From Chrysopilus asiliformis (lineage: Eukaryota > Arthropoda > Insecta > Diptera > Rhagionidae), in contig OZ035962.1 of the NCBI GenBank assembly GCA_964034945.1, forward strand, positions 83,287,942 to 83,351,941: a stretch of 64,000 bases of DNA. The letters run 5' to 3'. Every line of letters begins with the position of its first letter. Positions within the stretch are counted from its first letter, which is position 1. The notes beneath the pieces are model-generated. The model saw nothing but the letters and a program-made list of their open reading frames with translations. It did not search any database and was not told the DNA's origin. Shown piece by piece: positions 34,195 through 45,246 of this stretch. Both the position numbers and the translations under genes were made by a program.

Positions 34195-35411
34195 AAAAAA
34201 ATTTTTTTTAAAAAAAGCTTTTATTTAAAAAAATCCACTAAAAAGAAAAAAATTATTTTCTGGACGCTGTGTATCACAAATATAAAAGCTTTTAAAAAGC
34301 GAGATAAATGTTTATTTTTTTGTTTTATGCTTTATCTCGCTTTTTAAAAGCTTTTATATTTGTGATACACAGCGTCCAGAAAATTATTTTTTTCTTTTTA
34401 GTGCATTTTTTTAAATAAAAGCTTTTTTAAAAAAAAAATTTTTTATTTTTTTTTATTTTGTTCTTTTTAGTCTTCGAATATATAGCTTTACATTTGAGAT
34501 GTCCTTACAGGCTTTTTAACTTGAGAATCGTATTCAGCGAACCCCAAAACCTGCAGAATATATTTTTTCCCGGAACAATTGAGAAAAAGGATAATCACGT
34601 TATCCTTACAGGACATTCCGTTATCCTTACAGACTTTTTAATGACAGATTCGGATTCAGCGACCCCAAAAACCCCCAGAATAGATTTTTTTCCGGAAAAT
34701 TTGGAGAAAAGGATAATCACGTTATCCTTACAGGACCTTCCGTTATCCTTACAGACTTTTTAATGACAGATTCGGATTCAGCGACCCCAAAAACCCCCAG
34801 AATAGATTTTTTTTCCGGAAAATTTGGAGAAAAGGATAATCACGTTATCCTTACAGGACCTTCTCTTATCCTTACAAGGACGAAGTAGAGAAAATATTGT
34901 ATTGTCATCGGACTTATATAAGTGTACCAAATTTCAAGTGAATCGGATGAGTGGAAGTGGGTCAAAATTTGATTGCAAGATTTGACCCCGACAAACAAAC
35001 AAACAAACAAACAAGCAGACAGACAAGAAAGCGAGCTAAATAAAAGCTTTTAAAAAAAATTTAATGACAGATTCGGATTCAGCGACCCCAAAAACCCCCA
35101 GAATAGATTTTTTTTCCGGAAAATTTGGAGAAAAGGATAATCACGTTATCCTAACAGGACCTTCCGTTATCCTTACAGACTTTTTAATGGCAGATTCGGA
35201 TTTAGCGACCTCAAAAGCCCCCAGAATAGATTTTTTTCCGGAAAATTTGGAGAAAAGGATAATCCCGTTATCCTTACAGGACCTTCCGTTATCCTTACAA
35301 GGACGAAGTAGTGAAAATATTGTATTGTCATCGGACTTATATAAGTGTGCAAAATTTCAAGTCAATCGGACAAGTGGAAGTGGGTCAAAATTGGGTTGCA
35401 AGATTTGATCT

Positions 35412-35443
<32 letters not shown>

Positions 35444-35482
35444 AACAGACACGAAGGCAAGCTAAATAAAAGCTTTTAAAAA
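34195..35482 (+). mobile_element. Hairpin (foldback-like) element B
   Basis: The module order is the reverse of element A: hairpin (34201-34308 and 34330-34440), 122-bp units, GACA/AACA tract, GCTAAATAAAAGCTTTT end. Then a second set of units (35064-35300), a second GACA tract and the same end again. It interrupts an R2 repeat at an A-run. Confidence 0.78.
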
Positions 35483-35800
35483 ATTGAATTTTGCATGTCC
35501 GTCCGTCCGTCCGTCCGTCTGTGGCGCGGATTGCGGGCGCACGGATTGAGCTACAGACTTGAAATTTTGCACAGATCCGTTTTTCCTAAAATGCGAGGCT
35601 AAGTTCGTTAATGGGCAAAAATGGACCATTAGGGGGAGTACTCCCCATACGAACGAAAATGTTTTTTGAAAATATCTCAAAAACGGTGCATCTTATTCAA
35701 GAACAAAAGTTATTTAGGATATGATTCTACATAAAACTCCCATACATCAAAATCCGATTGGTATAAATTTTAAAAAATTATTTGGGCTCATTGCCAAAAA
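35483..35800 (+). repeat. GTCY-family repeat (R2), right part
   Basis: It starts TTGAATTTTGCATGTCCGTC with a (GTCC)n tract, then GGCGCGGATTGCGGGCGCAC, matching 53180-53500. Confidence 0.8.
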
Positions 35801-36693
35801 ATTTCATATCTCGTATATTCCAATTATTTGTAGGAATCTGTCCTATTATTTTTCTATTATTTTTCTAAGTACTACATTTAAAAAACTTAATTGCCTCGAA
35901 ATATTTATAAAAATTAAACCGTATTTGACGCCGATAAACCTAGAAAACAAAACCATTGAATTTTAAATTTTTTAAAAGTATACCTGCTTATTAATTAACG
36001 TTATTTGTGGTTTTTGTGAAATAAGTTCACGAAAATAAGTCTTCTAAGATTTGAAATATATTTTTCAACATAGCGGCACTGAATATGACAAAGTCCTAGT
36101 AAAACAATTTTAATAATTAAATAAAAGTGTATTAAGTAAATTTTTTAAAATCATTTTAATCTGATAGCTTTCACGCTACCAAAATTATTAATGTCCATTA
36201 TGGCCATAAAGCATTAAGTCCATTAAAACAATGGCCATTCATATTTTAGTATAATTTATTTTTTTGATGGAATTAGACAATGTTTCCTCAGAATGGAAAG
36301 TAGACGCTCTTTTTTGGTATTATTACTAAATAAATATTACAGGAAGTCATCATTAATAAATGTTCAAGAACGTTACAACGAAAGAATTTCGGATCCTCGA
36401 AGCACTTAACATCATTAAATTATAGGAAATAATTTGATTAATAGAGAGAAAATAATTTCATTTCAATTTCATTTCCCATCGACGAATGAAAACAGATTAC
36501 CACAATCAATAAAATGAGCTTTCAGCAATTTCGTTAAGTTTTCCACATCTTGAATTGAGCCTACCGTGACCCCTCACCATTCACCTGCCATACTTTGATT
36601 TGGCCAAGTCAGCAGCACCAGAAGCACCAGGGAAAAAAATGTGAAAAATTGTGCCAACTCAGATATCTCTAAAGGAAGGATAAAAATGTATTG
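35801..36693. other. Intergenic AT-rich DNA
   Basis: Nothing recognised. Confidence 0.5.
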
Positions 36694-36695
36694 TA

Positions 36696-37988
36696 ACACA
36701 TGGATCAATAAGTCCCGAGACTAACAATGAAAACAACATTTTTTTTGCCAAATTTTTTTTTATTCATCAATATAATCACCTTTTAGGGTGATACAATCGT
36801 TCCAACGCTTTTCCAATTTTTCAATACCATGTTTATAAAAAAAATTATCTTTCGCTTCAAAATAAGCTTCAGTTTCAGCGATGACCTCCTCATTTGAGCC
36901 AAATCTTTTTCCCTGGAGCATTTTTTTAAGATCAGCAAAGAGCCAGTAGTCACTGGGGGCTAAATCTGGCGAGTATGGGGGGTGGGGAAGCAGATGAAAG
37001 CCCAATTCGTTCAATTTTGCCATTGTTTTCATCGACTTGTGGCAGGGTGCATTGTCTTGGTGAAAAAGGATTTTTTTTCTCTGCATGTGCGGTCGTTTTT
37101 TTGCGATTTCCTCCTTCAAACGCACCAGCAAGTCAATATAATAATCACTGTTGATCGATTTACCTTTTTCGAGGTAGTCAATGAAAATCACGCCATGCGT
37201 ATCCCAAAAAACTGACGCCATGACTTTGCCAGCTGACTGCTGCGTTTTCGGACGCTTCGGACGGCTTTCGCCAGCTGTGCGCCACTCAGATGACTGCCGC
37301 TTCGACTCTGGAGTGTAGTGATGTATCCATGTTTCGTCCATGGACACGTAACGACGCAAGAAATCTTTTTTATTGCGAGTAAATAGCGATAAACAGCTTT
37401 CTGAATCATCGACTCGTTGCTGTTTTTGTTCCATCCAAAGCAATCGCGGCACCCACTTGGAAAAAACCTTTTTCATGCTCAATTTTTCATGAAGGATAGT
37501 AAATGCACTTCCATATGATATCTGTGTTATCTCAGCAATCTCACGGAGCTTCACTTTACGATCTTTCATTATAATTTTTGTCACTTCACTCACATTTTCC
37601 GGTGTAACGGCTTCCACAGGTCTACCCGAGCGTTCCGCGTCATTTGTGTCGGTACGACCACGTTTAAACTCGGCAAACCACCGACAAATCGTTGCTTTTG
37701 ATGGACAAGAGTCCGGGTAACATTTTTCAATCCATTGTTTCGTTTGCACGGTGTTTTTACCCATTAAAAAACAATGTTTTATCAGAACACGAAACTCGGT
37801 TTTTTCCATTTTTTAAACAAACTACAAAACGACTTTACTCCAACCTCGATAACTCAGCTGTTTCTGGTCCGATCGACTTAAAATTTTGACACGTTTCAAG
37901 CAAAGGTTAGTACTCTAGAAAGACGTGGTTACTGGTTTACTACGAGCGTCATCTCTGGGTTAGTCTCGGGACTTATTGATCCATGTGT
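36696..37988 (-). mobile_element. Apparently intact mariner transposon, 1,293 bp
   Basis: Perfect 30-bp terminal inverted repeats begin ACACATGGATCAATAAGTCC, and TA duplicates lie at 36694-36695 and 37989-37990. A full-length transposase frame lies between them with about 60 bp and 180 bp of flanking non-coding sequence. Perfect ends and an open frame suggest recent activity. Confidence 0.96.
36760..37809 (-). CDS. mariner transposase (DD34D), 349 aa
   Basis: The enzyme cuts and pastes the element at TA sites in nuclear DNA. Residues 1-110 form two helix-turn-helix regions (T-I-C-R-W-F-A-E-F near 40-48; a second near 88-108), joined by a G-R-P-like basic segment (R-S-G-R-P at 60-64). W-V-P-R-L-L at 119-124 is a variant of the W-V-P-H-E-L linker. 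The catalytic triad is D158 (S-M-D-E-T-W), D252 (H-Q-D-N-A-P-C-H) and D287 (Y-S-P-D-L-A-P-S-D-Y), with 34 residues between the last two. Length is typical for the family (about 345-350). No stop or frameshift is seen. The start is the first ATG inside the element. Confidence 0.96.
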   Translation of the reverse strand: MEKTEFRVLIKHCFLMGKNTVQTKQWIEKCYPDSCPSKATICRWFAEFKRGRTDTNDAERSGRPVEAVTPENVSEVTKIIMKDRKVKLREIAEITQISYGSAFTILHEKLSMKKVFSKWVPRLLWMEQKQQRVDDSESCLSLFTRNKKDFLRRYVSMDETWIHHYTPESKRQSSEWRTAGESRPKRPKTQQSAGKVMASVFWDTHGVIFIDYLEKGKSINSDYYIDLLVRLKEEIAKKRPHMQRKKILFHQDNAPCHKSMKTMAKLNELGFHLLPHPPYSPDLAPSDYWLFADLKKMLQGKRFGSNEEVIAETEAYFEAKDNFFYKHGIEKLEKRWNDCITLKGDYIDE

Positions 37989-37990
37989 TA

Positions 37991-39484
37991 TATCATTGAG
38001 AAGGAAAAACCTGAATTTTTCTCCCCATTTTGATGTCAATTCCAGCAAGGAATTTTTCTTCAATTGAAAGCAGGAAAATCTCATAACACACTCAGAGCAG
38101 CCTCATGAAGATTTCATCTCCATTTACAATCTAATTCGTCCAAGGGTATTAAAAATGCATGGCTATCAGTTAAAAAAAAATCTTTTTATGATTTTCATAT
38201 TTCAACAATTATTAGGTTTTTACATTTCTGTGTATTTTTATACATATGTATTTATGAGTTGAAAATTATATAAGCTATACAAAAGCTATGGGCAATATTT
38301 TCAATACTAGAAAATTTTAAATAAATTAATCTATTTTACAAAAGAAAAATCTTTTTTCGTGTGTGATTGAAGGATACATGAAAATGTATGATGGATAATG
38401 GAATCTACTGGAAACATTCGAATTAATCGACGAAATAGGACAAGAAGGACGCAATTGGATAAGAGTTAAAGTTTTACTACATAACGACAACAACGGGAAA
38501 CACTTGTTGGACGAAAAATAAATAATGACATCTCGCAAAACAACGATAAAAAGCTTTTAGAAGACTTACAACACACATTTTGGGGATGGCATTACGAGAT
38601 AACTGATTTTATAGGGTCCAAAGGGTTTTTGATGGTACCTCCGGATATACTGAAAAAACTTCGAAGCGACGATACAAGTTTGTTCTAAACAGAGTAAGAG
38701 TTAAAAGGCTGCAACCACCAGACCGAATCCTTTGAGATTATTCATGCAAAGGGAATGTGAAATATTAGGATATACGGAGTATGTAGCAAAAGCTATGGTA
38801 TTGAGAAGGCTTCATCGCTAAGCATAATGTCTTCTATTCGAAAATTTGTTGAAAAATCCCTCTCTTGGACGAAGACCAAGAGGATTTTAGATTATCCTAT
38901 AGTAATTTTATTGGACTAGGGAATGTTCAATATAAAAGGGTTTCTGGAATATCTTGGCAAGGGATCTGATTATGTAGGGATTTTAATGGGCTAGTTTGGA
39001 ATTTCGGAATGCTCTCAAAGTGGATTTTCACTTAAGTCCCATAAAACTCTTTTAATTGACCATTTCTTTAGTTTTTAGCCGGATTTCTATCAAATTCTTC
39101 TGCTGTCCTACGCCGGATTTACCAAATGGCCGAAATAATCGTTGGTTGAGAAGATCGGTACAAAAGACAGGAAAATCTACGAATAATAAAGATTAGTTTT
39201 TGTTATTATATATTTTTTTTACTTTAATACTATTACGTTTATTGTTGGTGTTGTATTTATGAAACAAAAGTTGATATTGCTAGTCGAGGAAACTTTGTTG
39301 GAATATTATCTAAAAATAGATTTTAAGTAGCTTTCATTGTTATTTTTTTTTTTTTTTGCTTTTCAAATATCAAAAGATTTTATGTTGTATTCCACATTGT
39401 AATAAAGAATCAAAAAGGAAAATGTATACGAAATATGAAAGGGTGCTTTGTATTGAAAAAATTTATAAAGACAAAAAATATTGT
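37991..39484. other. Intergenic DNA
   Basis: 38380-38900 is less AT-rich and has the texture of decayed coding sequence, with stops in all frames. No family recognised. Confidence 0.45.
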
Positions 39485-40250
39485 GATTTTCAGGATACGG
39501 AAAAATTCGGTTAGCGAATCGAAAATAAAATTCTTTAGCATTTGAATCGTTCGCGAACCGAATTTTATAAAATACAATTCGCGAATGATTCTTTTTACAG
39601 AAAATTTTATTTTTTCGATTCGCTCGCGAATGAATTGTAATCGATTTTTAGTTGTTTAATTCTTTCGCGCGCGAATCGAAATCTCTTGAAAATTTACTTT
39701 TCAATTCTCGAATGAAAAAGAATCGAAAAGAATCATTCTATTTCCGTTTTCTTTTCATAGTGCTAGAATTAAAGCATTCGTTTATCCGCTTGTCACATTT
39801 TACACACCCCCTCCCCTCAACCACCTCCTAACCTATTTCCCTCGCTTCACCATACCCACTTCCTCCACCCTCCCCCCGTCCGCCCCTTCCAATTTACCCC
39901 TCTCCCTTCCCTTAACTTTAGTCCGCCAAATAAAGCCCCCCCTCTCTCTCTCTCTTTAACTCCACATCAATTTACCCACTCCCAAAGAATTCCCCCGTCC
40001 CGGTCCCTCTTCTCCCTCATAATTCTCCTCGCCTACCCTGTTTACTGTTCAAAATCATGGCATATTTTCGTTTTAAATATACCATACAAAAATTTGATTC
40101 GAGAATCATTCTTTTGCGATAAATTTGCGTACGAATCATATTTTCAGTTCTCGAATTTTTCGACGAGAATCAAAAAATAAAATTCGCGAACGAATCAAAA
40201 ATAAAATTCGCGCGTGAATTATTCGCGTGAGTTATATTATATATAACGTT
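39485..40250. repeat. Array of TTCGCGAA-type palindromes flanking a pyrimidine-rich core
   Basis: Motifs such as ATTCGCGAATGATTC, GTTCGCGAAC and TTCGCGCGCGAATCG recur at 39500-39720 and 40095-40235. The core (39795-40045) is almost free of G on this strand, with long C/T runs. No gene is seen. Confidence 0.7.
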
Positions 40251-40909
40251 ATATAAAATCATAAAAAAAAGTGAACCAATAGACCGATTCCAAAGTTTCA
40301 TTTATTGGTGGTATCTGTATGTAATTTGACAAAAAATTTCGTGAAAATCAGTCAACTTTTACTTTCGTAATAAGGCAGAAAAGACAACCAAAAACGATCA
40401 GTACGAAATTGCCTTAAAAATTCTTGAACATGGTATTATTTTGTGAAAAGATTTTCCTTTGCTTGAAGTATAAGAGTTATGCTATAAAAGTTATGCTATA
40501 AAAGTTAAGCTCAATTGGTCATAGTGGTTCTCGAATTAGAGCTTTTTCAAGCGAGCGAAAAGAGCGTTTTTTCTAGAAGTTTTATTAAATTTTTCCGACG
40601 AACAAATATCACAAATCGATTTCACTTTTGTGAAACAAATAACTACTTTTATATAATATTTTTTGTATTTGCAACTGTTAGCTCGCGAATTTTCGAGAAA
40701 TTTTCAATAAACTTAATTTTTTTGAAATATGTTGAGAACCGTTAGAGATATAAAAAATTGTTAAAAAAATGTAGAAAATTTTATATCATTTAAATTTTTA
40801 CATATTTAATTTTTTTGCAAAAGGTTTGATTTATACAAAAAACTGTCACATACAAAAAACACATTTGTGACAGTTTATTTATACAAAAAACTTTCACAAA
40901 TGTGTGGGA
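40251..40909. other. Intergenic AT-rich DNA
   Basis: It holds a short direct repeat GTTATGCTATAAAA at about 40480-40505 and a TTTATACAAAAAACT repeat near 40830-40890. No gene. Confidence 0.5.
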
Positions 40910-41190
40910 GGTACCCGTTATCGCTACCCTTACTTTTCCAAAAGTTGATAGAAAACTACGATTTTTGTCGTCAAATTTCCAAAAAATTTCAACTCGCTAG
41001 CTCAACGCGTAGTCGAATTATTTAAGATACGTGAAACGGACAGACCGACGGACAGATGCATGGACCTCGTCATAATTTTACCTGAAACGGATTTCGGACT
41101 GATCGGAAATGTTCTATCTGCTCCCATTCTCGATTTAGTCTCCGTCATGACTACAATACTTTCCCTCTATAGAAGGGGAAAGTAAAAATT
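40910..41190 (+). repeat. GACA-bearing dispersed repeat (R5), copy 2
   Basis: It shares GAAACGGATTTCGGACTGAT, GACCGACGGACAGATGCAT and the ending AGGGGAAAGTAAAAATTT with the 32.8-kb copy. Confidence 0.7.
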
Positions 41191-41393
41191 TGTCTAAAGT
41201 GTTATAATTTTTTTAAACTACATATATAACGAAATGTTTTTCATTCCCCCATCGATTTCATTATAAATACGTAGGTTCCAGGCATAGACAACAATTAATA
41301 TCTTGTGTATAAACAAACAAAAATATTCGTATTTGAATAAACCGTATTTCCAATCTCACTAAGCAACGAAATCACATATTAATTGAATAGCAA

Positions 41394-41399
41394 TTTATT
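41394..41399 (-). terminator. Candidate polyadenylation signal of the four-cysteine peptide gene
   Basis: AATAAA on the minus strand, about 12 nt beyond the stop codon. Confidence 0.55.
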
Positions 41400-41410
41400 T
41401 ACCTCTTATT

Positions 41411-41719
41411 TTACAAACATCCCGAACTGAAGAGATTCATGTAGATTCCAGCCACACACGCTCGACCTGCGACTCGCCCAAACCCAATTTTCTCACATCT
41501 TCCAGGAACTTTCGTGACTACTTCAACGGTGCACTCGGGCTCTCCAGCTGATTGGGCAACTGATGATGAATCTAGGTCTAATTCGATTCCATTCCCATTA
41601 TCAGATAAAATGCCCGGGGGAACTTCAACTAGCCGACCACTCGCCAATGCACTTCCAGCTGTTAATCTCAAAATAAAACAAATTCCCACCACCACAGCAA
41701 ACGGAACAAAGTTTTTCAT
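41411..41719 (-). CDS. Secreted four-cysteine peptide, 102 aa
   Basis: The frame begins with a signal peptide (residues 1 to about 26: basic M-K-N, then a hydrophobic core around A-V-V-V-G-I-C-F-I-L, cleavage likely after G-S-A-L-A). The mature part has an acidic, Ser-rich linker (I-E-L-D-L-D-S-S-S) and a C-terminal domain with Cys at 63, 75, 88 and 101 (C-x11-C-x12-C-x12-C), enough for two disulfides. No membrane segment follows. No intron is needed. A TATA box lies 150 nt upstream and a polyadenylation signal just downstream, which together support a real gene. I do not recognise the family. Small secreted Cys peptides can be hormones, immune effectors, inhibitors or gland secretions, and nothing in the sequence decides among these. 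Confidence 0.8.
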   Translation of the reverse strand: MKNFVPFAVVVGICFILRLTAGSALASGRLVEVPPGILSDNGNGIELDLDSSSVAQSAGEPECTVEVVTKVPGRCEKIGFGRVAGRACVAGIYMNLFSSGCL

Positions 41720-41870
41720 ATTTTCCTCCGAGTTCCTAATCGAACGAATGGAAAAAAAACTTTGGCTGTAATAAAAATGGAAAATTTAAAAGTCGGAACG
41801 CGATAAAAACTACTCAACCGGATACGGTTGAAACTCAACAATATCTGCCTCAGTAAATTGTCCTGAATGT

Positions 41871-41879
41871 GCTTTTATA
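41871..41879 (-). promoter_or_regulatory. TATA box of the four-cysteine peptide gene
   Basis: TATAAAAGC on the minus strand, about 150 nt before the start codon. It predicts a transcription start near 41845 and a 5' UTR of about 125 nt. Confidence 0.65.
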
Positions 41880-43337
41880 ATAGTTTTGTGAAGCCCTTTC
41901 GGTGATTTTTCAATTTTCTCTGGAAACCATTCCCCATTCTTGAAAAACCTTAACCTTACGATTGGTAGATAAGGATTTTGTTGTCTAAAAATAGTTTGGC
42001 GAGGATGGGGATAAGGAAAGAGATGTCCTTTACTAATTTTCCTAAAATCCTTATGTCCCGATGACCTTTAACCGCACTTGTGATCCTTGCTAGCGTCCGG
42101 ATTCTTACCAGCCCATCTCCCAACTTATCACGTCGGTGTGGCTTTGCGATCTATTGCGGTTTCAGTGATTAATATTAGAAAGGCAGAGGGCCGAAGACCG
42201 AAGAGTGTTAGACCATCAGCGTCATGCATTCGATTATTGTTGAATATCCTTAACAAGGAAAAGGAAATTGATTGTGTGATGTGATGAAGATTATCCGGCT
42301 TCCTTAATTTAATGGGCCAGAGAATTTCCGTTTGGTCTGATATATTCTTAGCATCGCATATACAGTCTCAATGATCGAATTTGAAACCTTTAAGGAAAAG
42401 GGTTAAAGGTCGTTGTAATCAATGTGTGAATTCAAGTATTTCATCTATCATGGAATAGATTTCATCAACAAATTTCGGTAACACGAGGGGGTCATAACCT
42501 CTTCTTGGAAACATCAAATGATAACTTGTGATACATATATACCTACGAAGAAAACATTGTTATGAAATTGTTACTTGAAATTGCTATATGTTTGTGGGTA
42601 AAAGTTTAATTTTAATACTTGATCAGATTGGCAATTACGCTAAGTACAGCCAACATTAAAAAATAATTATCTCTGAAATTGCTTTATGCTCAAAAATGTA
42701 CATGTCTGGTAAACGAAATATTCCGATTATGTTATAACGCAACTGTGATTATAAGGGGTTTTTAAATCTTTTACATTCATGTATATTTTAATGATTAATG
42801 AAGTAATCCCGATATATCCACCAACTTGGGAAACAGTATTTAAAAATTTATTTGATTTTTAAAGGTGGGTTGCTTCCATGCTCAAATCATAAAAAAAATA
42901 ATTTAAAAATATTTACTTTCAAGTTCTGAAATAAAATTCGATTTAATTTCAAAATTTATTTTACTTTATTGTTTAGAGTAGACACTTTTTTAATAAATAG
43001 ACTTAATAAATGATATACACGGAAAGAAATCTCTGCTGATTACTCTGCTGATTACTCTGCTGAAGAGGGATAACGATTCAACCACAAGCCCAATAGATTA
43101 GGGGCCAATCCAAATCTTCTCGATTCAAGCAGAGCTCTTATTGATTCTCAAAAAAATATAATCATAAATCAAGCTAAAGTCTGCTGAAAACCCGCAGAGT
43201 TCGGTACGATTCGCTGCGCGACCTAGAATGAACCTCATGAAAAATTGATAATCATCACACTTTCTGCTTAATTCAAGCATAACTCTTCGTGATTTAAGAA
43301 GTTTTATTAAAATTCAGCGCGCTAAATTTATGTTTAA
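41880..43337. other. Intergenic DNA
   Basis: 42060-42310 is GC-richer with no recognised product. A short ATTACTCTGCTG tandem lies at 43032-43062. Confidence 0.5.
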
Positions 43338-43840
43338 GTCGTGAAAAATACACACAAACACAACTCCAACATCAAAGAGGTGAATTTACCAATCGCAATC
43401 TTGGCACAAGAGGTGAATTTACTGCGTATACCAGCTGCAAGGACGAACAGAAAACATAAAATCATATTACATGAATCAATAAGGGTCTACAACAATGTAC
43501 CAAATAATATAAAAGAACTAAAAAAATTGAAAATTTTAGCAAGCTGTTAAAAAGCAATTTCAAATTAAAAAGTTTAGTAAAAAAAATTTTTTTATTTCAT
43601 TTTTTTATTGTTTTATGGAAAAAGTTTTGCAACATTATAATATTAGTTATCTTATTTTTAAGAAAATTAATTATATATTTAAATTGTATTTTATTTATGT
43701 TAAAGTTTTGTAATATTTTACTTACCTATACGAGTACGTACCACCCTGAGTGGTGATCGCAATAAATTAACTTAAAAATAAATTATTTAAATAAATTATT
43801 TTTTTAAAATGCATGATCTCAGGTCTGGTGGTGAAAAAAA
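43338..43840 (+). pseudogene. 3' end of a jockey/CR1-like LINE
   Basis: The frame at 43341-43550 contains L-R-I-P-A-A-R-T-N, then H-E-S-I-R-V-Y-N-N-V-P-N-N-I-K, resembling the C-terminal segment of non-LTR reverse transcriptase proteins (R-x3-F-x-x-S-x-x-x-[LY]-[WY]-N-x-L-P). It ends with a stop at 43548-43550. A CCACCCTGAGTGGTGATCGC segment and AATAAATT/TAAA-type repeats follow, typical of a LINE 3' UTR. The upstream 5' part is lost, as expected for target-primed reverse transcription. It is a different family from the LINE at 55.8-61.2 kb. Confidence 0.55.
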
Positions 43841-43991
43841 GTATAATTATCCTTACAGGACCTTTCAATATATTTTTCCTGGAAAAATGAAAAAAAATTC
43901 ACGAAAATCGGCCCAGTAGTTTCGAAGAAATCCGAGAATAAATACCGATACATGAATACCGAAATGAAGACCTCTAGAATTCTTAAACAAT

Positions 43992-44288
43992 GGGCGCATT
44001 CACTGAACTGAGCTGCTCAGAAGTTCACTGGCTCAGTTACTGAATGCAACCGTTCTTTCTGAGCGGCTCAGCTTTTTTACTGAGCGGCATAAAAGTACGC
44101 TCAGTTAGTGAGCGGTGCGAAACGTCAAAAAAAATTTTTGAAATAATAGATAACTGAAATCGTTTATTAGACAGTTAATGGTTTGCGATCAGCATGCACT
44201 GAGCAGTGCGTTCAGCATGCCCTCAGCTGAGCGCTTTTTTGACAACTACTGAGCCGCTCCAGAGCGGCTTAGTTCACTGAATGCGCCC
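43992..44288. mobile_element. 297-bp MITE with GGGCGCATTC ends
   Basis: GGGCGCATTCA[CG]TGAACT at both ends in inverted orientation. AAT flanks both sides as a possible 3-bp target duplication. The inside is rich in CTCAGT/ACTGAG motifs. Confidence 0.75.
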
Positions 44289-44395
44289 AATGACATTTGA
44301 AGCTCATCAAAGGTTATTACCAAAATCTGATTAGTCATATAGACATGAACTACTCCTTTCTTTAAAGAATTTTTAAAAACATTTCACCAGTGGTC

Positions 44396-44903
44396 GTATT
44401 ATGATTGCCAAGTGAGAAAAAAAATTCCGTGAGAAAACCGACTGAGTGAGTTTTCTCATTATTTGGTATTGTGATCACAAATACATGAAAATTCCTCCGT
44501 GAAATTCTCACCTCAAAATGTCAAAACATCCGCTTCCTGTTTTGGACGTGGAAACGAAAAGTGAGTTTATAAATAAATGAAAGCAAAAGCGGTCAGTTTT
44601 AAATTTATTTATTTTATTCGAGTCTAATTGAAAACAGATATAGAGAATTCTTTATATAGTTTATTATACAAAAAAATTTAACTATTCAAGCAAAAATTTT
44701 AAAACAGCAACCAAAAACAACTTTAAGAATTAAATTTATCTTATTCTGTGATAGCGTTGTATTAAGTAATTACCAGATTTCACTTGGTAAATCTCAATAC
44801 CGAATTGTTCAAAGGTGAAGTGGAAATGAATTGGAGAGAAATCTCACGAGTGAGTTTTTCCATCTTTTTTCAGATTGAAATCGCAATACCGCTGTAGTTC
44901 TAC
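44396..44903. mobile_element. Probable decayed MITE with GTGAGA motifs
   Basis: Imperfect inverted ends (GGTCGTATTATGATTGCC; inverted right end GGTATTGCGATTTCAATC) and recurrent GTGAG/CTCAC motifs. No clear target duplication. Confidence 0.4.
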
Positions 44904-44914
44904 TTGTTGCCCAA

Positions 44915-45246
44915 TCATACTAATATATAAAAATGAGTTCCTGTCTGTCTGTCTGTCTGTTCCTCTTTCACGCAAAAACGGCTGAACCGATTGACTTGAA
45001 ATTTGGCATGAGTGTCTGTGGTAGTTCTGGTTCCAACATATGCCCATTAAAAAGTAGCCCGAGAGGTGGGGGGAGTAAGGGGAGGGGGTAAAGTAATCTC
45101 GAAACTTAGCTCTTCCTCTATGTTACCCTTTCGCGGGGAAACTACCGAGCCAATTGGCATGAAGTTTAGCTCCAACATAGACCATCAAAAAATAAAAATA
45201 AAAATTTGAAAAAACTTAACTCGGCAACGACGGGTATGCCAGCTAG
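44915..45246 (+). mobile_element. Short Helitron-like element, 332 bp
   Basis: It starts TCATACTAATATATAAAA, then a (GTCT)n tract, one unit related to the 163-bp repeat, and ends GGTATGCCAGCTAG. It is preceded by A and followed by T. Its 5' end equals that of the 22967-25296 element and its 3' end equals that of 7313-8413. Confidence 0.78.
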
